Of a stretch of 64,000 nucleotides of DNA, positions 19,640 to 31,204 are shown in pieces. Location of the stretch: positions 28,447 through 92,446 of the forward strand of contig CAIKVZ010000086.1 of NCBI GenBank assembly GCA_903830985.1. The letters are read 5' to 3'. Source of the stretch: an uncultured beta proteobacterium. Lineage in GTDB: Bacteria; Pseudomonadota; Gammaproteobacteria; Burkholderiales; Burkholderiaceae_C. The notes under the pieces are model-generated. The model saw nothing but the letters and a program-made list of their open reading frames with translations, was not told where the DNA came from and did no database searches. The position numbers were made by a program, and so were the translations under genes. Positions within the stretch are counted from its first letter, which is position 1. The number at the start of each line of letters is the position of its first letter.

Positions 19640-20384
19640 TTGGCTGCAGCCGCAATGGCAGGCGCCGTCCGGGGTGCGCGCCTTTTTCAGCACGCGCCAG
19701 GGGGGTGTCAGTACCGGTCCCTGTGCCGGACTGAACCTGGGCGACCACGTGGGCGACGACCTGGCGGCGGTCGCCGAAAATCGCGCGCGGCTGCAGCGCG
19801 CCTTGGGCGTGCGCCCGGTGTTTTTGCGGCAGGTGCACGGCACGGCGGTCGCGTTGCTTGACAGTGAAACGGTTGACGGAACGGTGGCCGACGCCTGTAT
19901 CAGTGTGCAGCGCGGTGTGGCCTGCACCATCATGGTGGCGGACTGCCTGCCGTTGCTGTTCACCACACTTTCGGGTGATTTGGTGGGCGCGGCCCACGCC
20001 GGTTGGCGCGGACTGGCCGCAGGCGTGCTCGAATCCACTGTGCAGCAGATGATCCGCGCAACGCCAACGCCGGTCTCTGACATTCTGGTCTGGCTCGGAC
20101 CCTGCATCGGTCCAGGGGCGTTTGAGGTCGGTCCTGAAGTGCGTGACGCTTTTGTAGGGCAGGACGCAGGCAGTGCGCCATGCTTTGCGCCGCAGGTCAA
20201 CGGCAAATTCCTCGCTGACCTGGCGGCCCTTGCGCGCCGGCGGCTTGACGCCATGGGTGTCACCCGGGTTTACGGCAACGACGGCAGCCTCGCCTGGTGC
20301 ACCGTCAGCAACCCCTCACGTTTTTTTTCCCACCGGCGCGATCGGGTCAGCGGCCGCATGGCCGCCGGCATCTGGCTCGACTAA
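19629..20384 (+). CDS. pgeF: Peptidoglycan editing factor PgeF (YfiH / Cu-oxidase_4 family)
   Basis: 'FSTRQGGVSTGPCAGLNLGDHVGDD', 'RQVHGTAVA', 'TIMVADCLPLLF', 'VGAAHAGWRGLAAGVLE', 'LGPCIGPGAFEVG'. Overlaps the 3' end of the amidase gene. Confidence 0.92.
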   Translation: MNTDWLQPQWQAPSGVRAFFSTRQGGVSTGPCAGLNLGDHVGDDLAAVAENRARLQRALGVRPVFLRQVHGTAVALLDSETVDGTVADACISVQRGVACTIMVADCLPLLFTTLSGDLVGAAHAGWRGLAAGVLESTVQQMIRATPTPVSDILVWLGPCIGPGAFEVGPEVRDAFVGQDAGSAPCFAPQVNGKFLADLAALARRRLDAMGVTRVYGNDGSLAWCTVSNPSRFFSHRRDRVSGRMAAGIWLD

Positions 20385-20579
20385 TTCGGCGGCTTCGCGC
20401 GCCCGGGCGCGCTTGCGCCGCTGCGGCGCGCCCATGATGTACAGCACCAGCGACACCGGCCCCAGACCGTACAACAGGAAAGTGATGATGGCGCCCAGCA
20501 CCGTACCCAAGGGATGGAAAGCCTCGGCCACGGCCATCATCAGCGCGACATAAATCCAGGCTATCGCAACGATGTACAT
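20316..20579 (-). CDS. Small hypothetical membrane protein, 3' end convergently overlapping pgeF
   Basis: 'MYIVAIAWIYVALMMAVAEAFHPLGTVLGAIITFLLYGLGPVSLVLYIMGAPQRRKRARAREAAELVEP': two TM helices followed by a basic tail. Probable start ATG near 20579. Confidence 0.6.
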   Translation of the reverse strand: MYIVAIAWIYVALMMAVAEAFHPLGTVLGAIITFLLYGLGPVSLVLYIMGAPQRRKRARAREAAELVEPDAGGHAAADPIAPVGKKT

Positions 20580-20670
20580 GGCGGCTATTTTTTCTTGCGT
20601 CAGCTTTGCGAAGGTGCAAACTGGGATACTCGAAGGCTCGATTGTCGAGTCTTTATGGTCAGGAGCCACT

Positions 20671-22389
20671 GTGCAACAGGATAACCTCAAGTTTCTCTCC
20701 CAGTCTGCCGAGCAGTTTCAGCACAGCTTTGGCGACGCGTGGCAAAAAGCGATGCAGTCCTTTCAGGGGATGAATCTCGGTCAGGCTGCCACCGGGCCCA
20801 CAGCCGGTACTGCGCCCAAGATCAGCTTTGACCCGGAGCAGCTTCAGACCCTGCAGCAGCAGTACCTGCAGGACGCGGCCGAACTCTGGAACCAGACCCT
20901 GCACGGCATTCCGCTGGCCAAAGACAAGCGCTTTTCCGGCGATGCCTGGTCGGCCAATCCGATGGCGGCGTTTTCCGCTGCCACGTATTTGCTCAATTCG
21001 CGTACCCTGATGGGACTGGCCGACGCGGCGCAGGCCGACAAGAAGACCAAGGCGCGCATCCGCTTTGCCCTGGAGCAAATGCTGGCAGCCTCGGCGCCGA
21101 GCAACTTCATGGCGCTGAACGCCGACGCGCAGCAAAAAGCCATTGAGACCAAGGGCGAGAGCATCGCCAAAGGCATGCAGAACCTGCTGCACGACATCCG
21201 CCAGGGTCATGTGTCCATGACCGACGAGAGCCTGTTTGAAGTGGGCAAGAACGTGGCCACGACCGAAGGCGCCGTGGTGTTCGAGAACGAGCTGTTCCAG
21301 CTCATCGAATACAAGCCGCTCACCGCCAAGGTTTACGAGAAGCCCTTCCTGCTCGTTCCCCCTTGCATCAACAAGTTCTACATCCTGGACCTGCAGCCCG
21401 ACAACTCCTTCATCCGCTACGCGGTGGAGCAGGGGCACCGCACCTTCGTGGTGAGCTGGCGCAACCCGGACGAATCGCTGGCCAACAAGACCTGGGACAA
21501 CTACATCGAGGACGCCGTCATCAAGGCCATTTCCGTGGTGCAGGACGTCACCGGCGCGGACGACATCAACGCGCTGGGCTTTTGCGTCGGCGGCACCATG
21601 CTGGGAACGGCGCTGGCCGTGCTGGCCGGGCGCGGCGAAAAGCCGGTGAAGAGCGCGACCTTTCTCACCTCGCTGCTGGACTTTTCCGACACCGGCATCC
21701 TGGACGTTTTCATCGACGAGTCCTTCGTGAAATACCGGGAAAAAGAGATGGGCGCGGGCGGACTCATGAAGGGGCAGGATCTGTCGTCCACCTTCAGCTT
21801 CCTGCGGCCCAACGACCTGGTGTGGAACTACGTGGTGGGCAACTACCTCAAGGGCGAAACCCCGCCACCCTTTGACCTGCTGTACTGGAACTCCGATTCG
21901 ACCAATCTGCCCGGCCCCTACTACGCCTGGTACCTGCGCAACACCTACCTGGAAAACAAGCTGGTGAAACCGGGCAAGGCCGTGACCTGTGGACAGAAAA
22001 TCGACTTTCGCAAGCTCGACTTGCCGGTCTACATCTACGGTTCGCGCGAAGACCACATCGTGCCCATCGCTGGCGCCTACGCCAGCACGCAGTGCCTGCC
22101 GGGCAAGAAACGCTTCGTCATGGGTGCGTCCGGCCATATCGCGGGCGTGATCAACCCACCGGCCAAGGGAAAGCGCAGCCATTGGGTCAGCGAAAGCGGC
22201 AAGTTCCCCGCCGATGTCAACGAGTGGATTGACGCCGCCAAGGAGCATCCCGGCAGTTGGTGGACAGACTGGTCAAACTGGCTCAAGGCCCAGGCCGGCA
22301 AGCAGATCCCCGCGCCCAAGACCTATGGCAAGGGCAAGTACAAGGCCATCGAGCCGGCACCCGGGCGCTACGTCCTGGCCAAAGCCTGA
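20671..22389 (+). CDS. phaC: Class I poly(3-hydroxyalkanoate) synthase
   Basis: '[53 protein letters not shown]'-type region, lipase-like box '[10 protein letters not shown]', '[27 protein letters not shown]'. GTG 20671 likely start. Confidence 0.95.
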   Translation: [572 protein letters not shown]

Positions 22390-22413
22390 ATTTTTCTACG
22401 ACAGGAGCACTTC

Positions 22414-23592
22414 ATGCAAGACATCGTCATCGTATCGGCCGCGCGTACCGCCGTCGGCAAATTCGGCGGGACCCTCGCCAAGACCGCAGCACCTGAGCTG
22501 GGCGCCATCGTCATCAAGGCCTTGCTGGCGCGCACCGGCGTGTCAGCCGAGCTGATCGGCGAAGTCATCATGGGCCAGGTGCTGGCTGCAGGCCAGGGTC
22601 AGAACCCGGCGCGCCAGACCGTGATCAAGAGCGGCCTGAACCAGGCCACGCCCGGCCTCACGATCAACGCCGTGTGCGGCTCCGGCCTGAAGGCCGTGAT
22701 GCTGGCAGCCCAGGCCGTGGCCTATGGCGACAGCGAGATTGTCATCGCCGGCGGACAGGAAAACATGAGCGCCTCGCCGCACGTGTTGCTCGGTTCGCGC
22801 GACGGCCAGCGCATGGGCGACTGGAAAATGATCGACTCCATGATCGTTGACGGCCTGTGGGACGTGTACAACCAGTACCACATGGGCATCACCGCCGAGA
22901 ACGTGGCCAAGAAGTTCGGCATCACGCGCGACATGCAGGATGCACTGGCTTTTGCCAGCCAGCAAAAGGCCGCCGCCGCGCAGGACGCGGGCAAGTTCGT
23001 CGACGAAATCGTTCCGGTCAGCATCGCGCAGAAGAAGGGCGATCCGATTGTTTTTTCCGCCGATGAATTCCTGAATCGCAAGAGCACGGCCGAGGCCCTG
23101 GCTGGTCTGCGCCCCGCCTTCGACAAGGCGGGCAGCGTGACCGCGGGAAACGCCTCGGGCATCAACGACGGCGCCGCCGCCGTGATGGTCATGACAGCGG
23201 CCAAAGCCGCGTCCCTGGGTCTGACACCGCTGGGTCGCATCGCCAGCTTTGCCACCAGCGGCCTGGACCCGGCTCTCATGGGCATGGGCCCGGTGAGCGC
23301 GTCGCGCAAGGCGCTGGAGCGCGCGGGCTGGAAGGCGCAGGACCTGGACCTGCTGGAAATCAATGAAGCCTTTGCCGCTCAGGCCTGCGCCGTGAACAAC
23401 GAAATGGGCTGGGACACGAGCAAGGTCAATGTGAATGGCGGCGCCATCGCCATCGGCCACCCCATCGGCGCGTCCGGCTGCCGCATCCTGGTGACGCTGC
23501 TGCACGAAATGCAGCGCCGCGACGCCAAGAAGGGCATTGCATCGCTGTGCATCGGCGGCGGCATGGGCGTGGCACTGACGATCGAGCGTTGA
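22414..23592 (+). CDS. phaA: Acetyl-CoA acetyltransferase (beta-ketothiolase)
   Basis: 'NAVCGSGLKAVMLAAQAV', 'GGQENMSASPHVL', 'NVNGGAIAIGHPIGASGCRILVTLLHEM', 'SLCIGGGMGVAL'. Confidence 0.95.
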   Translation: MQDIVIVSAARTAVGKFGGTLAKTAAPELGAIVIKALLARTGVSAELIGEVIMGQVLAAGQGQNPARQTVIKSGLNQATPGLTINAVCGSGLKAVMLAAQAVAYGDSEIVIAGGQENMSASPHVLLGSRDGQRMGDWKMIDSMIVDGLWDVYNQYHMGITAENVAKKFGITRDMQDALAFASQQKAAAAQDAGKFVDEIVPVSIAQKKGDPIVFSADEFLNRKSTAEALAGLRPAFDKAGSVTAGNASGINDGAAAVMVMTAAKAASLGLTPLGRIASFATSGLDPALMGMGPVSASRKALERAGWKAQDLDLLEINEAFAAQACAVNNEMGWDTSKVNVNGGAIAIGHPIGASGCRILVTLLHEMQRRDAKKGIASLCIGGGMGVALTIER

Positions 23593-23618
23593 TCTCTGCA
23601 ACGGCCCCTGACGCCCGC

Positions 23619-24317
23619 GTGCGGGAGAGGGTAGGGGCGAGGCTGCTTCGCGCGCTATGGGTGGGAACGTTCGTGTTCGCTGCGAGTTCGGCCTGGGCCG
23701 AAAGTCCCCTGTGCAAACTCGGACGGCGTCAGTCACCGATCGACATCCAGGCTGCGGTCCAGCAGCCCTTGCCGGCCCTGCAGTTCAATTACCACCCCGC
23801 ACCGCTGAAGATCGTCAACGACGGCCACACGGCGCGCGTGCGCTTTGCCAAGGGATCGGAATTGCTGATCGGCAAGGAGCGCTACGCGCTGCAGCAGTTT
23901 CACTTTCACACACCGGGCGGCGACCGCATCGCCGGCGAGGAATTCCCCCTGGCCGCGCACCTGCTGCACAAGAGTGTCTCGGGGCAACTGCTCGCTGTGG
24001 TGCTGCTGTTTCGCGAGGGCGAACAAAACGCCGAATTGGCGAGGTTGTGGCCACAGCTTCCAGCGCGTGCCGACGGCGATCATCTGATCCCTGGCGTCCT
24101 GGCCGACGCGAGTCGACTGCTGCCGTCGGACCACGCGTACTACCGGTATGACGGTTCGCTCACTGCATCGCCCTGCACAGAGGGCGTCACCTGGCTGGTT
24201 CTGAAGCAGCCGCTCACCGTGTCGGGCGAGCAGTTGCGCTTCTGGCGCGCCCGCTTTGCCGACAACATGCGCGCGCCGCAGGCCTTGAACGGGCGCGTCG
24301 TACAGGAAGGTCCGTGA
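23619..24317 (+). CDS. Alpha-class carbonic anhydrase-like exported protein
   Basis: Signal peptide-like N-terminus, 'RRQSPIDIQ', 'ALQQFHFHTPGGD', 'FPLAAHLLHK', 'YDGSLTASPCTEGVTWLVLKQPL'. GTG 23619 is one plausible start. Confidence 0.8.
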   Translation: MRERVGARLLRALWVGTFVFAASSAWAESPLCKLGRRQSPIDIQAAVQQPLPALQFNYHPAPLKIVNDGHTARVRFAKGSELLIGKERYALQQFHFHTPGGDRIAGEEFPLAAHLLHKSVSGQLLAVVLLFREGEQNAELARLWPQLPARADGDHLIPGVLADASRLLPSDHAYYRYDGSLTASPCTEGVTWLVLKQPLTVSGEQLRFWRARFADNMRAPQALNGRVVQEGP

Positions 24318-24460
24318 GCCAGGGCATCTGATCGCGTGCCATTCCTCGGGTGGGAAGGCCGCGGTCAAAGCACCCGAGCTTGTGTCAGATCAAGACCTGA
24401 AAAACCGCGATGCCGAAGAATCGGACATTTGCCAACGCCATTCGGCACTCGGAGAACTTC

Positions 24461-25621
24461 ATGCGCCCAGACGCTCCCATTTTTGCCACGCGACAAGCGC
24501 TGGTTTTGGCCCTGTTGCTGGCCTCATCACTGACGACCTACGCGCAGGACGGCGCCAAAGCCGCCAAGCCCAAGCCAGCCGGCGTGCCGGTGACGGTCAC
24601 GGCCGAGATGACCGGTGCGGGCATCGTCTCCAGCGGCGTGGCGCCCTTGCCGATTCCTCCGGTAACCGGCAGTCGCAAGAACCCGGTGGCGTCCTGGGGC
24701 AAGCCTTTGCCCTATCCGATCGTGATTGCCGATCGTCGTAACAACCGATTGATCGAAATCGCCCCGGACAAGAGCATCGTCTGGGAGTTTGTCTCGCCCA
24801 GCCTGGCGGTGTACCGCGGTAACGAGGACGTGAATTTCTCCCCGGACGGCAAACTGCTGGCGGTGAGCGAAGAGGACAACTTTGACGTGCATATCGTCGA
24901 CTACGAAAAAAAGGCGCTGACCTGGACCTATGGCACCCCCGACACCCGGGGCAAGGCGCCAGGCTTCTTGAATTATCCGGATGACGCGCACCTGCTGGCC
25001 GACGGCAAGTTCATCACCGCCGACATCCGCAATTGCCGCATCCTGATCGTCGACCCCAAGACCGACAAGATCACCACCCAGTGGGGCACGCCGGGCAAGT
25101 GCCGGCACAAGCCGCCGCACGAACTGGCGCACCCCAATGGCGCGACGCCGCTGGAGAACGGTGACATCCTGGTGACGGAAATTTCCAACTCATGGATCTC
25201 GCGCATCACGCGTGAAGGCAAGGTGTTGTGGAGCGTGAAGGCACCCAACATCCGCTATCCCTCGGATGCGTTCATGACCAACGACGGCAAGCAGGTGATC
25301 GTGGCCGATTTCTGGAAGCCGGGGCGGGTAGTGATCTTTGATCCGGCCACGCGCAAGGTGACATGGGAATATTTCGTCAAGGAAGGCGAGTGGATGCTCG
25401 ATCACTCCAGCATTGCCCGCGAACTGCCCGACACCGGCGACATCTTCGTGGTTGACGACCTGCGCGACCGCGTCATGGTGATCGACCGCAAGACCAAGAA
25501 GGTCATCTGGCAGTACGGCGTGACGGACACCAAGGGACATGCGCCGGGGCTGCTGTTCTACCCTGATGGCTTTGACATCGATGTGTTTCGCGACTGGAAG
25601 ACGGCACTGGGCAAACGCTGA
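24461..25621 (+). CDS. Exported NHL/PQQ-like beta-propeller protein
   Basis: Signal peptide 'RQALVLALLLASSLTTYAQ'; repeated propeller-type segments such as 'YPIVIADRRNNRLIEIAPDKSIVWEF', 'ADIRNCRILIVDPKTDKITTQWG', 'VVDDLRDRVMVIDRKTKKVIWQYG'. Confidence 0.7.
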   Translation: MRPDAPIFATRQALVLALLLASSLTTYAQDGAKAAKPKPAGVPVTVTAEMTGAGIVSSGVAPLPIPPVTGSRKNPVASWGKPLPYPIVIADRRNNRLIEIAPDKSIVWEFVSPSLAVYRGNEDVNFSPDGKLLAVSEEDNFDVHIVDYEKKALTWTYGTPDTRGKAPGFLNYPDDAHLLADGKFITADIRNCRILIVDPKTDKITTQWGTPGKCRHKPPHELAHPNGATPLENGDILVTEISNSWISRITREGKVLWSVKAPNIRYPSDAFMTNDGKQVIVADFWKPGRVVIFDPATRKVTWEYFVKEGEWMLDHSSIARELPDTGDIFVVDDLRDRVMVIDRKTKKVIWQYGVTDTKGHAPGLLFYPDGFDIDVFRDWKTALGKR

Positions 25622-25810
25622 GGGGCATTCGATCCCTGCCCGTGCAAGAAACCGGAATGGGTAAGTGCAGGGCGGCAAGTCATTACCGCAGTCCGGCTCA
25701 GGGTGATGAATTTATATTGCAGAATCTCGGTGTTTTCCGCAAGGCGGGCGACAGAATTAGCCGCTACATTCCAGCGTCACAAATTAATTTTTCAATAAAG
25801 GAGCAAAAAC

Positions 25811-26548
25811 ATGACTCAAAAAGTAGCTTACGTCACGGGCGGCATGGGTGGCATCGGAACCGGCATTTGCCAGCGTCTGGCCAAAGAGGGTTTCACCGTC
25901 ATCGCCGGTTGCGGCCCGACGCGCGACCACGCCAAGTGGATAGCCGAGCAGGCCGCCCTGGGCTACACCTTCCACGCCTCGGTGGGCAATGTGGGCGATT
26001 GGGATTCCACTGTTGGCGCCTTCCAGAAGGTCATGGCTGAGCATGGTCGCGTTGACGTGCTGGTGAATAACGCCGGCATCACGCGCGACGGCCAGTTCCG
26101 CAAGCTGAGCAAGGCGGATTGGGACGCTGTGATCTCCACCAACCTGGACAGCATGTTCAACGTGACCAAGCAGGTCATCGAAGGCATGATCGAACGCAAT
26201 TGGGGCCGCGTCATCAACATCAGTTCGGTGAACGGTCAAAAGGGTCAGTTCGGCCAGACCAACTACTCCACGGCCAAGGCCGGCCTGCATGGCTTCACCA
26301 TGGCGCTGGCGCAGGAAGTGGCGTCCAAGGGCGTGACGGTGAACACCGTCAGCCCGGGCTACATCGGCACCGACATGGTCAAGGCCATCCGTCCTGAAGT
26401 GCTGGACAAGATCGTCGCCACCGTCCCGGCCAAGCGCCTGGGTACGCCGGAAGAAATCGCTTCCATCATCGCCTGGCTGGCGTCCGAAGAAGGCGGCTAT
26501 GCCACCGGCGCCGACTTCTCGGTGAATGGCGGCTTGCACATGGGCTGA
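25811..26548 (+). CDS. phaB: Acetoacetyl-CoA reductase
   Basis: SDR 'YVTGGMGGIGTGIC', 'VLVNNAGITRDGQFRKLSKADWDAVISTNLDSMFNVTKQV', 'NISSVNGQKGQFGQTNYSTAKAGLHGFTMALAQE'. Preceded by AAAGGAG. Confidence 0.95.
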   Translation: MTQKVAYVTGGMGGIGTGICQRLAKEGFTVIAGCGPTRDHAKWIAEQAALGYTFHASVGNVGDWDSTVGAFQKVMAEHGRVDVLVNNAGITRDGQFRKLSKADWDAVISTNLDSMFNVTKQVIEGMIERNWGRVINISSVNGQKGQFGQTNYSTAKAGLHGFTMALAQEVASKGVTVNTVSPGYIGTDMVKAIRPEVLDKIVATVPAKRLGTPEEIASIIAWLASEEGGYATGADFSVNGGLHMG

Positions 26549-26572
26549 TCGCCTTCGTTGAGGCATCCTGTA

Positions 26573-26598
26573 AAACCCCGCTTCGGCGGGGTTTGTCG
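26573..26598 (+). terminator. Rho-independent terminator downstream of phaB
   Basis: AAACCCCGC-TTCG-GCGGGGTTT hairpin (26573-26594) just after the phaB stop. Confidence 0.85.
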
Positions 26599-26617
26599 TT
26601 TCCGGATCACGCTGACC

Positions 26618-27307
26618 TCAATCCATCTCGGCGTCCTGACACGCCGACTGCGCCAGCGCCACCACCCGGCCTTTGGCGTCCTGCACCCAGCCGACCACGC
26701 TCAGCCGCTCCAGCGGCGTGCTGGCGGGCAGGCTCATCGGGCGCGACTCGAAGAAACGCTGCGGCGCTGAAGCATCGGCGCTCCAGGTGGTCTGGAGCAT
26801 GTTGCGCACCAGATGACGTTCGATCGGCGTTCCTTGGGTGCCGGCGGGAATCTGCTGTACCAGCAGCAGCGTGGCGGTCCATGGCCCCGCGCCGGCGGAC
26901 GTCCATTCGATGGACGCGCCCACATAGTCCGCCAAGGGCAGTCCGTGGGCGACGCGCAACCGGCTTTCGCCCTCTGCGGCAACCCTGGTGTTGCGTGCCA
27001 GCGATCGCGGTGGCGCCGGCACCGCCAGCGCCTCCAGCCGGGACAGCGCGTCGCGGTTGGCTGCGGCCGACAGGGGCGCGTCGTCACCCCCTTTTCCGGG
27101 GACGATCCAGTCCAGCACCAGCGCCCTGGGGGCCGGCACTGGCGCGTCGTCGTCCGGTGAAGTCCAGCAGGCCTCGCAGTCGGCGCTGATGAAGCGCTCC
27201 AGCAAGGCCTCAGGCAAGGGCTGGCCGTCACTGGAGCAGAAGGACTGGGCCTGCACGGCGGCGCAGCAGGCCAGACAGAGGGTCAGGAAGGTAATTCGGT
27301 TCAGCAT
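26618..27307 (-). CDS. Hypothetical exported protein
   Basis: Signal peptide 'MLNRITFLTLCLACCAAVQA', then 'SFCSSDGQPLPEALLERFISADCEACW'. No family recognised confidently. Confidence 0.6.
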   Translation of the reverse strand: MLNRITFLTLCLACCAAVQAQSFCSSDGQPLPEALLERFISADCEACWTSPDDDAPVPAPRALVLDWIVPGKGGDDAPLSAAANRDALSRLEALAVPAPPRSLARNTRVAAEGESRLRVAHGLPLADYVGASIEWTSAGAGPWTATLLLVQQIPAGTQGTPIERHLVRNMLQTTWSADASAPQRFFESRPMSLPASTPLERLSVVGWVQDAKGRVVALAQSACQDAEMD

Positions 27308-27333
27308 GCGTGCGAGCTTCCTACAATCGAGCC

Positions 27334-29700
<2,367 letters not shown>

Positions 29701-29818
29701 GCCGGGCGCGCCGCTGGCGCACTGCGATAGACCCGGCAAGGCTGCAACTGACTTTCTGTGTGATCAGGCGCATGGACATGATCATGGCGCCCGGTTATAG
29801 TGGAAACAGGTGATCAAT

Positions 29819-31204
29819 ATGACTATTGATAAGGTTTCTGACGCAGATCTTTTGGCCGCGGGAGAACTTTTCCGGCAGGGCGAGGTGCGGCTTTCCATCA
29901 CGCAATACCGCAAGGGCCTGCGCTTCGAAATCGATCCCCTGGAACGCGCCAAAGCCTACCTCGAACTGGCACGCATTTATCGCATTTCCGTGCGAATGAA
30001 GAACGCGCGCCTTGAACTGACGCGCGCGTTTGCGGAACTTGGGCTGCAATGGCCGAAGAACAACTGGACCTCGCTGCTGGCATCCATCGTGGATCCCGAA
30101 CCGCTGCGCGCGCGCTGTCCTTCGTTTGAACTGCAGGAGCGCAAAGCGAAGATTCGGCTGGTGGCGGAGTTGTATGAAGAGCTTGGACTGTCGGCCTACT
30201 ACCTGCGCCAGATTCCGACCCTGTTGCAGTCCATTCTGCGGATCAGGGGTATCTGCCAGGAGTTGGGCCCGTCCGCTTCGCTGCTCAACTGGTATGGCGG
30301 GGCCGCCTGCATCGCCTCGTTGCTGGGCCTGCGCGCAAGGAGCCTGCGATGGATCGGCCGATGCCTTGAAGTTTCGACCCAGCTGACAGAGCCCGTCGAT
30401 CAAGGCAAGGCCTTGATTTGGCATGCCTTGCTGCAGGACTATGACGGACATCCTGTGCGCTCTGCCGAACTGTTCGAACAGTGCTTGGCCCGCTATGGCG
30501 CAGATCTCTATCCGTTCGACCTCCGAATGACGGCCGTCACCCTGAGCATCAACTACCTGGCCCGCGGGCATTACGAGCAGGCTTTGGTTGCCATGAAAAC
30601 GCTCACCGAACGCTACGCCTATTTTCGTGCCCAGGGCGACGACGATTGGCGATTTGACTCTGCAGCCTGGTACACATTGGCTCCCAAGGTGATGCTGGGA
30701 CAAATGGACGATGTCGAAAAGATGGCCCATGCCTTTCGCTCCATATTGACCGTCGACAAAGACGAAAAGTGGCTACTGGCCCACTACCTCGGGCAATTGC
30801 TGATCGCCGGGCGAAAGACCGGCTTGGAGGCGGGTCAGGTGGAGGACCTGATCAGTCGTTTTGAAGTTCTTGACATGTCAGCGCGCGGCACGCATATGGA
30901 GACAGCCTTTTATTGGATCGCCGCCGCCTATAGCCGATTTGATTTGGCCGTGAACGACCGCGCGGCACTGCCACGGTTTCGGGTCAGTCTGAAAAAGCTG
31001 GGTCAAACGCCGCGCCATCCAACGGCCCGTGCTCACTTTGACGTTTTGACATCCGCCTTGGCTTGGCTGGATGGCCGTCAACGGGTCTATACGCGGTCCA
31101 TGGAACGTGCGACGCAGACTGCGAAGTTGCATGACAACCGTTGGGCGCTGACAGAGTTGAACCAATTGCAGCTTCGGATGAAACAGGCAGGAGGTTTTCG
31201 TTGA
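29819..31204 (+). CDS. TPR-like helical-repeat protein of unknown function
   Basis: Alpha-helical repeat composition with recurring 'A.AYLELARIYR', 'YEELGLSAYYLRQ', 'GHYEQALVAMKTL' segments. ATG 29819 preceded by AGGTGAT. Confidence 0.6.
   Translation: MTIDKVSDADLLAAGELFRQGEVRLSITQYRKGLRFEIDPLERAKAYLELARIYRISVRMKNARLELTRAFAELGLQWPKNNWTSLLASIVDPEPLRARCPSFELQERKAKIRLVAELYEELGLSAYYLRQIPTLLQSILRIRGICQELGPSASLLNWYGGAACIASLLGLRARSLRWIGRCLEVSTQLTEPVDQGKALIWHALLQDYDGHPVRSAELFEQCLARYGADLYPFDLRMTAVTLSINYLARGHYEQALVAMKTLTERYAYFRAQGDDDWRFDSAAWYTLAPKVMLGQMDDVEKMAHAFRSILTVDKDEKWLLAHYLGQLLIAGRKTGLEAGQVEDLISRFEVLDMSARGTHMETAFYWIAAAYSRFDLAVNDRAALPRFRVSLKKLGQTPRHPTARAHFDVLTSALAWLDGRQRVYTRSMERATQTAKLHDNRWALTELNQLQLRMKQAGGFR

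Noticed and set aside
18818-20263. 481-aa minus-strand ORF spanning the amidase and pgeF
   Set aside because: Covers two well supported plus-strand genes and has no domain features.
20659-22248. 529-aa minus-strand ORF opposite phaC
   Set aside because: Shadow ORF of a clear PHA synthase; no motifs.
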